A DNA stretch of 64,000 nucleotides from a virus, in the IMG/VR virus record IMGVR_UViG_3300048625_000152, positions 1-64,000 of that record; one strand, written 5' to 3'. Positions within the stretch are counted from its first letter, which is position 1. The number at the start of each line of letters is the position of its first letter. This document shows positions 1 to 5,974 of this stretch, piece by piece. A model generated the notes under the pieces. The model saw only the letters and a program-made list of their open reading frames with translations, was not told the DNA's origin and did no database searches. The translations under genes and the position numbers were made by a program.

Positions 1-82
1 GTAGTGTGCATGGTGCCGAGTTGGTTTGCTAAACCGATCTACTGCGAAAGCGGTAACAGTTCGATTCTGTTTCTATCCTCCA
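1..82 (+). tRNA. tRNA-Ser(GCT), 5' end outside window
   Basis: Anticodon arm TTGGT/ACCGA encloses loop TTGCTAA (anticodon GCT). A long variable arm (CTACTGCGAAAGCGGTA) is typical of Ser. The T-arm is CAG-TTCGATT-CTG and the gene ends in an encoded CCA at 80-82. The 5' acceptor strand lies before the window. Confidence 0.8.
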
Positions 83-90
83 AGTTTTAT

Positions 91-165
91 GCGGGTAAGG
101 TGTTTACGGATACACACTAGTCTTCCAAACTTGAATAGTCGGATCGTTACCGACTACCCGCTCCA
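91..165 (+). tRNA. tRNA-Gly(TCC)
   Basis: Acceptor GCGGGTA pairs with TACCCGC; loop CTTCCAA gives anticodon TCC; CCA is encoded. The anticodon stem has one T-T mismatch. A second Gly(TCC) lies at 18355. Confidence 0.85.
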
Positions 166-172
166 AGTTTAT

Positions 173-248
173 GCCGTGGTAGCTCTCTGGGTAGGGCACC
201 TCACTGTCGATGAGACCTAGGCGGGTTCGATTCCCGTCCACGGCGCCA
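173..248 (+). tRNA. tRNA-Asp(GTC)
   Basis: Acceptor GCCGTGG/CCACGGC is perfect; loop CTGTCGA gives anticodon GTC; T-arm CGGG-TTCGATT-CCCG; encoded CCA at 246-248. Confidence 0.9.
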
Positions 249-250
249 GT

Positions 251-469
251 TTTGTAAGTGTCAGCAAGAGAAAGTCACGCTGTTAATGGTATGTTCGAAC
301 TACCTAAACAGTAGAAGGCAAGCGGGTTCGACTCCCGGTTGATCGCTTAAATGGGATCGACGCAGATGGTTGCCACGCTGGACAAGTATTCCTAGTGACA
401 GACTGCCCCCGTCCGGACTAGTTAATTCGGGTGAAGCGTTGAGATAACAGCGGCTCAACTACTTACAAA
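251..469 (+). ncRNA. structured noncoding RNA between tRNAs, closed by a 9-bp stem
   Basis: TTTGTAAGT (251-259) is perfectly complementary to ACTTACAAA (461-469). Inside are a T-arm-like hairpin CGGG-TTCGACT-CCCG around 324-338 and a 6-bp hairpin GTTGAG/CTCAAC around 439-460. No ORF and no normal tRNA fold is seen. It lies between tRNA-Asp and tRNA-Ile, so it would be cut out of the same precursor. Its function is unknown; a degenerate tRNA plus spacer is the alternative. Confidence 0.4.
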
Positions 470-478
470 TTCAATTTT

Positions 479-552
479 AGCCGGTTAGTTAAATGGTATA
501 ACGGACGCTTGATAAGCGTTTATCGCAAGTTCAATTCTTGCACTGGCTACCA
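479..552 (+). tRNA. tRNA-Ile(GAT)
   Basis: Acceptor AGCCGGT/ACTGGCT; anticodon stem GACGC/GCGTT with loop TTGATAA (GAT); T-arm GCAAG-TTCAATT-CTTGC; encoded CCA. Confidence 0.9.
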
Positions 553-559
553 AAATTTA

Positions 560-588
560 TTGACAAGCATGTGCGTGTCATATATAAT
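560..588 (+). promoter_or_regulatory. sigma70-type promoter for tRNA genes
   Basis: TTGACA (560-565), 17-base spacer, TATAAT (583-588): a perfect consensus. It lies just upstream of tRNA-Asn, so the downstream tRNAs can be transcribed by the host holoenzyme early in infection. Confidence 0.85.
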
Positions 589-596
589 AGTGTTAT

Positions 597-672
597 TGGC
601 ATATAGCTCAGTTGGTAGAGCGCTTGACTGTTAATCAAGATGTCCCTGGTTCGAGCCCAGGTTTGCCAGCCA
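597..672 (+). tRNA. tRNA-Asn(GTT)
   Basis: Anticodon stem CTTGA/TCAAG with loop CTGTTAA (GTT); D-arm AGCTCAGTTGGTAGAGC; T-arm CCTGG-TTCGAGC-CCAGG; encoded CCA. It starts about 9 bases after the -10 of the promoter at 560. Confidence 0.92.
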
Positions 673-678
673 AATTTC

Positions 679-752
679 GCCCCATTAGTTAAATGGTAGA
701 ACACCGGTTTTGTAATCCGGGGACAGCAGTTCGATTCTGTTATGGGGCACCA
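679..752 (+). tRNA. tRNA-Thr(TGT)
   Basis: Acceptor GCCCCAT/ATGGGGC perfect; loop TTTGTAA gives TGT; encoded CCA. A second Thr tRNA (GGT) is at 7190. Confidence 0.9.
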
Positions 753-759
753 AAGTTAT

Positions 760-833
760 AGCGGGTAGGGCGGCCACCACTCCAGTCTCATAAGCTCGGA
801 GCATCGCAAGTTCGAATCTTGCACCCGCATCCA
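760..833 (+). tRNA. tRNA with CAT anticodon (Met, fMet or Ile2)
   Basis: Loop CTCATAA gives CAT; T-arm GCAAG-TTCGAAT-CTTGC; acceptor GCGGGT/ACCCGC with an A-A mismatch at the first pair; encoded CCA. The anticodon stem is imperfect. Sequence alone does not separate Met from lysidine-modified Ile2. Confidence 0.75.
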
Positions 834-837
834 AATT

Positions 838-913
838 GGGGATGTAGCTCAGTTGGGAGAGCAACTGCTTTGCAAGCAGAAGGTCAGGGGTTCGAACCCC
901 CTCTTCTCCACCA
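838..913 (+). tRNA. tRNA-Ala(TGC)
   Basis: Acceptor GGGGATG pairs with CTTCTCC; loop TTTGCAA gives TGC; T-arm AGGGG-TTCGAAC-CCCCT; encoded CCA at 911-913. Confidence 0.92.
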
Positions 914-928
914 AGTTTTTAGGTCACT

Positions 929-1528
929 GTGAAATACACTATAATAGAAGATTGCAGCCCATTCTACATTCGATTTGAGTGTGATGGAATTGCAGAAGTA
1001 ATTGATAAGTCATTGAAGTATGTCAAGGACATGCAATTCACTGATGGGTTTCAACCTTATAGGTATTCACTGGACCAAGTTGCAGACATAATGTTAAGTG
1101 TTCCGATGCGGCAAGAACTTAAATTAAATTACTCTAGGGTAATGATGTTTGTAACGCAGCCCGGTTACTACTACAGGGCTCACAAAGATGGTATGAACCA
1201 TCGTTACAGTATAAACTACACTGCTAAGATACTAGATGGCGAATGTAGGACCAGCTGGTACGCAGATGAAGATTTGAGTGGTTATGCCATTGATAACTTG
1301 CCTACTAAGGTTAGTAGAGAGTGCGATGGATTTGACAAAAGCAAGCACACACCAATAAAGAGCATGGTTGCTTTGCCCGGTGAGTGCATATTGTTTAACA
1401 CGGAAATATTTCACGACTTTGACAACAGTACTTCAAAAAATGAACGCATGGTGTTGACCTTAAGGGATGCTGATCCCGGAGAAGTTTATTTTGAAGACGT
1501 TAGACAACGTTTATTTGATATTCACTGA
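929..1528 (+). CDS. 2-oxoglutarate/Fe(II) dioxygenase-like protein
   Basis: A 199-residue protein with the facial triad of 2OG-Fe(II) oxygenases: H85-x-D87 in AHKDG, distal H162 in IFHDFDN, and R173 in NERMVLTLR, which would bind the 2-oxoglutarate carboxylate. The layout resembles aspartyl/prolyl hydroxylase-type enzymes. Start is GTG at 929 with a weak AGG upstream; the first ATG would remove the N-terminal 34 residues. The gene sits alone between tRNAs. The substrate is not evident. Three other phage genes here carry the same triad (13789, 21754, 49020). Confidence 0.65.
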   Translation: MKYTIIEDCSPFYIRFECDGIAEVIDKSLKYVKDMQFTDGFQPYRYSLDQVADIMLSVPMRQELKLNYSRVMMFVTQPGYYYRAHKDGMNHRYSINYTAKILDGECRTSWYADEDLSGYAIDNLPTKVSRECDGFDKSKHTPIKSMVALPGECILFNTEIFHDFDNSTSKNERMVLTLRDADPGEVYFEDVRQRLFDIH

Positions 1529-1627
1529 ACCAGCAGTAAACTGGAATGTATAGTAGACGAGAATTAGTGTACTGCTATATGTCTGACACGGACTTGAGTG
1601 GGAAGCCCACAGTGTAAACAAAACATT

Positions 1628-1704
<77 letters not shown>

Positions 1705-1708
1705 ATTT

Positions 1709-1783
1709 GCGTCTGTAGTACAATGGAAAGTACACTAGGCTACGAACTTAGGAATGGTGGTTCGATTCCATCCAGACGCACCA
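1709..1783 (+). tRNA. tRNA-Arg(ACG)
   Basis: Acceptor GCGTCTG/CAGACGC; loop CTACGAA gives ACG, which needs A34-to-I editing by host TadA to read all CGN wobble partners; encoded CCA. Confidence 0.9.
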
Positions 1784-1801
1784 ATCAACAAAGGAAATAC
1801 A

Positions 1802-2230
1802 ATGTCAGCATTCAAAGTATTGCGCGGTGAGCGCATTAACGGAATCTTTCTAGGCAACGACAGCTGGGCATTGGTATTCCGTACAGTTAGCGGCAAGTAT
1901 TTTCGTTTTGATACACAGAACGATTGTTGCAACAGCGTGTGGTTCAATCACATCAATGGTGCTACTATCCTAGGTGAAGGTAACAGCTTTGATCTATTGC
2001 GTGGCGCATTGGTGACTGAAACAGAAGACAAAGGCTGGGGCGATAATCGCGAAGAAGACGGATACGAAGTAGTTCAAGACGGGTTCTGGACTATCAAAAC
2101 CGACCGCGGCTACATTGACATTGAAGTGCGTAACAGCCACAATGGCTACTATGGCGGATCAGTTAAGCACATTGAAGACTTTGAGCTTGACCAAATTGAA
2201 GGCTTAAAGCAAGTTACGGAAGATTTTTAA
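1802..2230 (+). CDS. hypothetical protein (DUF7448-like)
   Basis: 142 residues from ATG 1802, preceded by AAAGGA; the longer reading from 1754 would run through tRNA-Arg and is rejected. The centre (VWFNHINGATILGEG) looks like a small all-beta phage family (DUF7448-type) of unknown role. No membrane segment or catalytic motif is visible. It lies directly behind two tRNAs and 10 bases ahead of the omega-like gene, so the two are probably co-transcribed. Confidence 0.7.
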   Translation: MSAFKVLRGERINGIFLGNDSWALVFRTVSGKYFRFDTQNDCCNSVWFNHINGATILGEGNSFDLLRGALVTETEDKGWGDNREEDGYEVVQDGFWTIKTDRGYIDIEVRNSHNGYYGGSVKHIEDFELDQIEGLKQVTEDF

Positions 2231-2240
2231 AAGGGTAGTT

Positions 2241-2450
2241 ATGTCAAATAGTAGAAACACTTCAGCAGCAGCAGTAGACCAAGTTGGTAATCGTTTTGAT
2301 CTAGTGCTTATTGCAAGCGCACGAGCACGTGAACTCAAGCGAGGACATGCTGCAAAAGTAAGTGGCGCTGGTGGCATCACTGCAACAGTGTTGAAAGAAA
2401 TTGAAGAAGGAAAAATTGGCCGCGAGTACTTGAAAAAGTTGCGCGACTAA
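2241..2450 (+). CDS. rpoZ: RNA polymerase omega subunit homologue
   Basis: A 69-residue protein matching bacterial omega. Residues 16-34 (VGNRFDLVLIASARARELK) correspond to the omega core motif GNRFDLVLxAxRRARQ, followed by TVLKEIEEGKI, matching the TVxALREIEEGLI helix. Omega binds the beta-prime C-terminus and helps assemble RNA polymerase. A phage copy could replace host omega or recruit phage factors to the enzyme. The host C-terminal tail is missing, which omega tolerates. Start ATG 2241, with GGG at 2233-2235 as a weak ribosome site. Confidence 0.85.
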   Translation: MSNSRNTSAAAVDQVGNRFDLVLIASARARELKRGHAAKVSGAGGITATVLKEIEEGKIGREYLKKLRD

Positions 2451-2457
2451 GAGTTAT

Positions 2458-2532
2458 GGAGTCGTTAGTTTAGTGGCAAAACCGCGGGTTGTGATTCCGC
2501 TATCACGGGTTCGATTCCCGTACTTCTCCCCA
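2458..2532 (+). tRNA. tRNA-His(GTG)
   Basis: Loop TTGTGAT gives GTG. An extra 5' G (2458) faces C73 (2529), the G-1:C73 identity pair of tRNA-His. T-arm ACGGG-TTCGATT-CCCGT; encoded CCA. The acceptor has two weak pairs. Confidence 0.85.
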
Positions 2533-2631
2533 GAGCCTCGCCTTTGCTAGCGGCGTATAATAGGATAAATTGTTAGCACACAGACCCCGTCTTTGGGCGA
2601 TCGGACGTTAAACGGTTGTCCACCAATTTGG

Positions 2632-2663
2632 TATAACGTTGGCACAATCAAGCCAACGTTATA
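2632..2663 (+). promoter_or_regulatory. 12-bp hairpin upstream of HNH gene
   Basis: TATAACGTTGGC (2632-2643) and GCCAACGTTATA (2652-2663) form a perfect 12-bp stem with an 8-base loop. It overlaps the late promoter at 2660. It could block early read-through or act as a terminator for the tRNA transcript, though no U-run follows. Confidence 0.55.
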
Positions 2664-2667
2664 AATA
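2660..2667 (+). promoter_or_regulatory. T4-type late promoter
   Basis: Exact TATAAATA, the T4 gp55-type late -10 element, 21 bases upstream of the HNH start codon and followed by AAGGAG. Confidence 0.7.
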
Positions 2668-2687
2668 CAATTAAGGAGAATAACACT

Positions 2688-3089
2688 ATGTTATGCTTAA
2701 ATTGTAAAAAAGAAATCATACCAAGATATTCAACACAAGAGAGAGTTTATTGTAATCACGCATGCCAGAGTCAGCATAAATCTAGTATGGTATTAGCAGA
2801 AAATAAAAAACTTATTGTTGATGGGCAAATAACAAATCGGCCAACAATATACAGTGTGTTAATGAGTTTATTTGGTAACAAGTGTTCCACTTGCGGAATA
2901 TCCGAATGGGCCAGTCGTCCAATTAAGTGTCAAGTGGACCACATAAACGGTGACTCAAGTAATAATAAACTAGATAATCTAAGATTATTATGTCCTAACT
3001 GCCATAGTCAAACAGATACATTTGCTGGTAGAAATAAAGGTAAAAATGTCGGTAGATGGACATTAAACAACTTGGAAAAATATAGATAA
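2688..3089 (+). CDS. HNH homing endonuclease
   Basis: 133 residues. C3-x2-C6 and C22-x3-C26 form an N-terminal zinc site; C66-x2-C69 and C102-x2-C105 form the zinc site of the HNH fold. Catalytic pattern is D84-H85 (QVDHINGD), N97 and H106 (CPNCHSQ). AAGGAG stands 9 bases before ATG. Free-standing HNH genes of this kind spread between phage genomes by cutting near their own site; placement inside a tRNA array fits. Its AT-rich codon use differs from its neighbours. Confidence 0.88.
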   Translation: MLCLNCKKEIIPRYSTQERVYCNHACQSQHKSSMVLAENKKLIVDGQITNRPTIYSVLMSLFGNKCSTCGISEWASRPIKCQVDHINGDSSNNKLDNLRLLCPNCHSQTDTFAGRNKGKNVGRWTLNNLEKYR

Positions 3090-3093
3090 TTGT

Positions 3094-3171
3094 TGGGGTT
3101 TAGCTTAGTTTGGCCTAAAGCACTAGTCTTTGAAATTAGTATCATCGGTTCGAATCCGATAACCCCTGCCA
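3094..3171 (+). tRNA. tRNA-Gln(TTG)
   Basis: Acceptor GGGGTT/AACCCC preceded by a 5' T as in bacterial tRNA-Gln; loop CTTTGAA gives TTG; T-arm ATCGG-TTCGAAT-CCGAT; encoded CCA. Confidence 0.88.
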
Positions 3172-3175
3172 GTCA

Positions 3176-3205
3176 TTAGTGGTTCGATTCCACTATCCTC
3201 TGCCA
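3176..3205 (+). pseudogene. tRNA 3' fragment (T-arm, acceptor strand, CCA)
   Basis: AGTGG-TTCGATT-CCACT is a perfect T-arm, followed by a 3' acceptor-like strand ATCCTCTG and CCA, but no D-arm, anticodon arm or 5' acceptor lies upstream (tRNA-Gln ends 5 bases before). It looks like a truncated tRNA or recombination scar. Confidence 0.6.
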
Positions 3206-3377
3206 GAATTTCATATCCTGTACAAAAGGCAAATCTTGCTTTTCAGGATAATCTCGTGTAAAATGTTTAACACAAGAGAAGCTCTTAGCATTGGAATAAG
3301 TTCCGTTGCCGAGTTTAAGTAATTCATCGAATCCAGGATTGGGTTTGCTCATACTGTATTTAACACAAGGAAACAAA

Positions 3378-3881
3378 ATGCCCTGGATCCAAAACGTAGC
3401 ACGTAGCGATGTCACTAAAGGGTTTCACATAAACCCCGGTGATAACGCTATGTTGATTCAAATTGTTGACTGCGGGAGCGAGTGTCCTACCCCCCTTTAC
3501 AAGTTTAGAGAAGTTCATCAATTTGAGTTCCTCGATGTAGAGGAAAAGGACTACGTTCTTGAAGAAGAAATGCGTTGCAGTCACGAGCAAGCTGCGGAGC
3601 TAGTTCGTTTGTTGCAACATGCACTAGAGAATCGCATGAACGTGATTGTTCACTGCCATGCCGGTGTTTGCCGCAGTGGTGCAGTTTGTGAAGTTGGGGT
3701 CATGCTTGGGTTTGATGACACTGAAGCATTTCGTGCTCCTAACTTGCTAGTCAAGCATCGCATGATGAAGCATCTGGGATGGACATACGATGAGAACGAA
3801 GAGCCAACAATCAATGGTCAACCATACCAATACAGCGCAGGTGGTATCATTTTACCCCCAAGCCACGAAGGTGATATCTAA
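3378..3881 (+). CDS. dual-specificity/tyrosine phosphatase-like protein
   Basis: 167 residues from ATG 3378, preceded by CAAGGAAAC. The P-loop VHCHAGVCRSG (91-101) fits HCx5R(S/T): nucleophile C93, phosphate-binding R99. Several acidic residues upstream (around DVEEKDY) could hold the general acid. The family removes phosphate from proteins, RNA 5' ends or lipids; the target here is unknown. Its stop codon overlaps the next start by one base, so the two are translationally coupled. Confidence 0.78.
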   Translation: MPWIQNVARSDVTKGFHINPGDNAMLIQIVDCGSECPTPLYKFREVHQFEFLDVEEKDYVLEEEMRCSHEQAAELVRLLQHALENRMNVIVHCHAGVCRSGAVCEVGVMLGFDDTEAFRAPNLLVKHRMMKHLGWTYDENEEPTINGQPYQYSAGGIILPPSHEGDI

Positions 3882-4222
3882 TGCACAAAGTCTACGTTGA
3901 CGTTCCGTACGAGTACAACTATGTGTACCGGATTGCCCAAGGTGAGGCCACTGGTCCAGAAGTACTATCAAGGGACTTTGGGGTAAAGTTTGCGTTCATT
4001 TGTAACGCGGCACAGAGATTCAGCAACCCCGAAGGACTTGGGGCAGTGGGCAATACAGGTGATGCTCACGTGGTATGGCTTGAGTCAGAAAAAGACGAAT
4101 TGTTCTTTCTAATCAAGACAGGATTTACTAAGTTAAATAAAGATGTAGTTGAACTATTCTTGAAAGCAAGATTAGAAGCTATGCGATTAAAAGAGAAAAA
4201 TGAATATGAAACGTGTAATTGA
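3881..4222 (+). CDS. hypothetical protein
   Basis: 113 residues, start ATG sharing its A with the phosphatase stop. No family is recognised. The C-terminal third (ELFLKARLEAMRLKEKNEY) is a charged helix. It overlaps the release-factor ORF by 17 bases, so three genes (phosphatase, this one, RF-like) form one coupled unit. Confidence 0.65.
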   Translation: MHKVYVDVPYEYNYVYRIAQGEATGPEVLSRDFGVKFAFICNAAQRFSNPEGLGAVGNTGDAHVVWLESEKDELFFLIKTGFTKLNKDVVELFLKARLEAMRLKEKNEYETCN

Positions 4223-4877
4223 AGTCCGTGCCGCAGAAGGTGGCGAAGACAGTAAACTATTTGTAAAAGACTTGGCGCAAGCCTACATTAAATTTGCACA
4301 CAGCAAGGGCTGAACTAGCCGCCTGATAAATGAGTATCTTGGCGAAGTTCATATCTTAGTCGAGGGTGCTGATTTATCTGGCTTATACAACGAGCCAGGT
4401 GGACACCGAATACAGCGTGTACCACCAACTGAGCGAAAAGGACGAGTACATACTAGTACCGTTACTGTCGCTGTCGTTGATCCAAGTGTGCCGACCACTG
4501 CTATTCTTGACTCAGATCTGAAGATTGAATGGTACAGCGGAACAGGCGCAGGAGGACAACACCGTAACAAGCACCAAAACAGTGCCCGTGTTACGCACGT
4601 ACCTAGCGGCACAGTAGTAACAGCACAGTGCCGCAGTAGGGAAAATAGTTTGGCAGAAGCCATGCAAACTATTAGAGAAAGAGTTGACAAGATAACAAAA
4701 GACTGTTATAATAACAACTTAGCAAGCAACAGAAAGCAACAAGTTGGTTCAGGGATGCGAGGAGACAAAATTCGCACATACCGCTTTCAAGACGATACAG
4801 TTAAAGATCACGTAAGTGACAAGACTGCAAGCGTTAAGAAAGTGTTAGCTGGCAACTTTGACTTACTTTGGAATTAA
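4206..4877 (+). CDS. RF1-type peptide chain release factor, short form, interrupted by in-frame UGA
   Basis: One reading frame from ATG 4206 to TAA 4877 gives about 223 residues with one TGA at 4311-4313 (codon 36). Before it: MKRVIEVRAAEGGEDSKL, matching RF domain 2; after it: PGGHRIQRVPPTERKGRVHT, with the stop-recognition tripeptide P-P-T (PxT, RF1 class, UAA/UAG), then GTGAGGQHRNKH with the catalytic GGQ. RF domain 1 is missing. The UGA takes the place of a Trp found in SKGW of RF1 proteins. Only the zero frame stays open past it, so read-through (Trp) rather than frameshifting would be needed. A nonsense mutation or sequencing error is the alternative. A GGQ-only product from GTG 4488 is also possible. 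Confidence 0.7.
4684..4712 (+). promoter_or_regulatory. internal sigma70-type promoter
   Basis: TTGACA (4684-4689), 17-base spacer, TATAAT (4707-4712), lying inside the release-factor gene. Downstream ACTTAGCAAGCAAC resembles the leaders of the 26-33 kb early promoters. It would transcribe the tRNA/ncRNA cluster at 4980-5958. Confidence 0.7.
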
Positions 4878-4979
4878 AAAGGAAAAATGTCATGAAACGT
4901 TCAGGTAAACGATAGTGTCATCCTAGACCCCCGTATGGTCCTGGATGGCACGTAAAAGAAAAGTAATTTACGAATCCAT

Positions 4980-5054
4980 CCACAGCAAACTTTGCTGGCG
5001 AAGTACCCGGCTCTTACCCGGGCTAACAGAGTTCGATTCTCTGGCTGTGGACCA
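4980..5054 (+). tRNA. tRNA-Lys(CTT)
   Basis: Acceptor CCACAGC/GCTGTGG perfect; anticodon stem CCCGG/CCGGG with loop CTCTTAC (CTT); T-arm CAGAG-TTCGATT-CTCTG; encoded CCA. Confidence 0.85.
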
Positions 5055-5057
5055 TAT

Positions 5058-5132
5058 GGGGGTATAACTTAGCGGCTAAAGTATCTGGCTTTTAACCAGA
5101 GAACCAGAGTTCGATTCTCTGTGCCCCTACCA
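5058..5132 (+). tRNA. tRNA-Lys(TTT)
   Basis: Loop CTTTTAA on stem TCTGG/CCAGA gives TTT; T-arm CAGAG-TTCGATT-CTCTG; acceptor GGGGGTA/TGCCCCT; CCA at 5130-5132 is also the first 3 bases of the long stem that follows. Confidence 0.88.
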
Positions 5133-5256
5133 TATCAAAGTACGCTAGTGCATTATAGTGAATCAGGTCGCTCCTGTGGAAGCTATAATTGTATCAATTG
5201 CCCTGGAGGGAAAGGTTGACGACTGCGGTTCGATTCCGTAGCGTACTTTGATATGG
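5130..5256 (+). ncRNA. tRNA-like structured RNA with 18-bp closing stem
   Basis: CCATATCAAAGTACGCTA (5130-5147) is perfectly complementary to the 18 bases at 5239-5256. A perfect T-arm (5224-5240, TGCGG-TTCGATT-CCGTA) abuts the 3' strand as in a tRNA, but the body is about 75 bases and instead of D and anticodon arms has hairpins CAGG/CCTG, ATTG/CAAT, CCCT/AGGG and a TTATAG/CTATAA stem. No CCA is encoded at the 3' end. No protein is encoded. It resembles a tRNA half joined to a novel domain. Confidence 0.6.
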
Positions 5257-5265
5257 TAAGGTCAT

Positions 5266-5343
5266 GGAAGTATAGCTCAGTTGGTTTAGAGCATCGGACT
5301 TTTAATCCGAGGGTCCTGGGTTCGAGCCCCAGTGCTTCTACCA
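5266..5343 (+). tRNA. tRNA-Lys(TTT), second copy
   Basis: Stem TCGGA/TCCGA with loop CTTTTAA (TTT); acceptor GGAAGTA/TGCTTCT; T-arm CTGGG-TTCGAGC-CCCAG; CCA 5341-5343. Body sequence differs from the Lys(TTT) at 5058, so it is not a recent duplication. Confidence 0.88.
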
Positions 5344-5440
5344 TATAAAAACATACTAGTCGGCGACTAAGCGTATTGCACGGTCTCTACGGAGTGAAAG
5401 GGTCAGTGGTTCGATTCCACATAGTGTGTTTCTATATGGT
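5340..5440 (+). ncRNA. tRNA-like structured RNA with long closing stem (second)
   Basis: ACCATATAAAAACATACT (5340-5357) pairs with AGTGTGTTTCTATATGGT (5423-5440) with one bulge and G-U pairs. A T-arm GTGG-TTCGATT-CCAC (5406-5420) lies next to the 3' strand. Interior hairpin AGTC-GGC-GACT. Same plan as the element at 5130: it begins in the CCA of the preceding tRNA and shares the ATATGG terminus. Confidence 0.55.
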
Positions 5441-5442
5441 AA

Positions 5443-5576
5443 CAATGAAGACGACATGGAAAGATAGTGCAAAGATATACTGTTGGTCTGGTTCGAAACA
5501 GAGTAAACCAGTTTTATATTGAGCGTAGCACAACCCGCAGCGCACGGGTAGTTAGTGGGTTCGAATCCCATCATTG
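5443..5576 (+). ncRNA. tRNA-like structured RNA (third)
   Basis: CAATGA (5443-5448) pairs with TCATTG (5571-5576). T-arm GTGGG-TTCGAAT-CCCAT at 5555-5571, a 5-base variable region, and an anticodon-like arm ACCCG-CAGCGCA-CGGGT (loop would read GCG but lacks T33). The first 85 bases are not tRNA-like. It may be a degenerate tRNA-Arg with an insertion or a third member of the local RNA family. Confidence 0.45.
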
Positions 5577-5663
5577 AAACTGTAACCCCGTCGGCATGTG
5601 TGTCCACCGTGCATTAACCGACATAAAATAAAGCCAGGACGAATGCTGTCGTTAACGGTGGAG

Positions 5664-5782
5664 CCTATATAGAAGTATTCTTGGCATAAGTCAAAGCGGG
5701 AGAAGAAGCCTAGTATCTGCAGATGCGAAAGTTTCAGAGCTTGACTCCTCCTATGCCTGCATTTGAGAGTGCTTCTATATGG
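5664..5782 (+). ncRNA. structured RNA with long closing stem (fourth)
   Basis: CCTATATAGAAGTATTCT (5664-5681) pairs with AGAGTGCTTCTATATGG (5766-5782) with one bulge and G-U pairs. The terminus CTATATGG is shared with the elements at 5130 and 5340. No T-arm is seen. The interior has GGGAG/CTCCT pairing. No CDS fits. Confidence 0.45.
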
Positions 5783-5882
5783 TATGGTGTAATGCGAATG
5801 CACGGGATCGCCACATAAGTCTTTGAACGAGCGGTGGAACAAGGTTCAGGTGTGGTAGGAACCCACAATGCCATTTAAATTT

Positions 5883-5958
5883 GCCTTTATAGCTCAGTTG
5901 GTAGAGCAGAGGATTGAAAATCCTTGTGTCACTGGTTCGAATCCGGTTAGAGGCACCA
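5883..5958 (+). tRNA. tRNA-Phe(GAA)
   Basis: Acceptor GCCTTTA/TAGAGGC; stem GAGGA/TCCTT with loop TTGAAAA (GAA); D-arm AGCTCAGTTGGTAGAGC; encoded CCA. Confidence 0.9.
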
Positions 5959-5974
5959 TAATACAGGAGCCATA

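Noticed and set aside
26-220. 64-residue ORF across the first tRNAs
   Set aside because: Runs through tRNA-Gly and tRNA-Asp; chance frame.
3176-3354. Minus-strand ORF starting MSKPNPGFDELLKLGN
   Set aside because: Composition is protein-like but it has no ribosome site and ends by reading the antisense of the tRNA fragment; kept only as a weak possibility.
4206-4877. RF2-type programmed +1 frameshift
   Set aside because: Both +1 and -1 frames close within a few codons of the UGA; only zero-frame read-through keeps homology.
5130-5256. tmRNA
   Set aside because: Too short, no tag-peptide ORF, no G-U identity pair of alanine tRNA-like domains.
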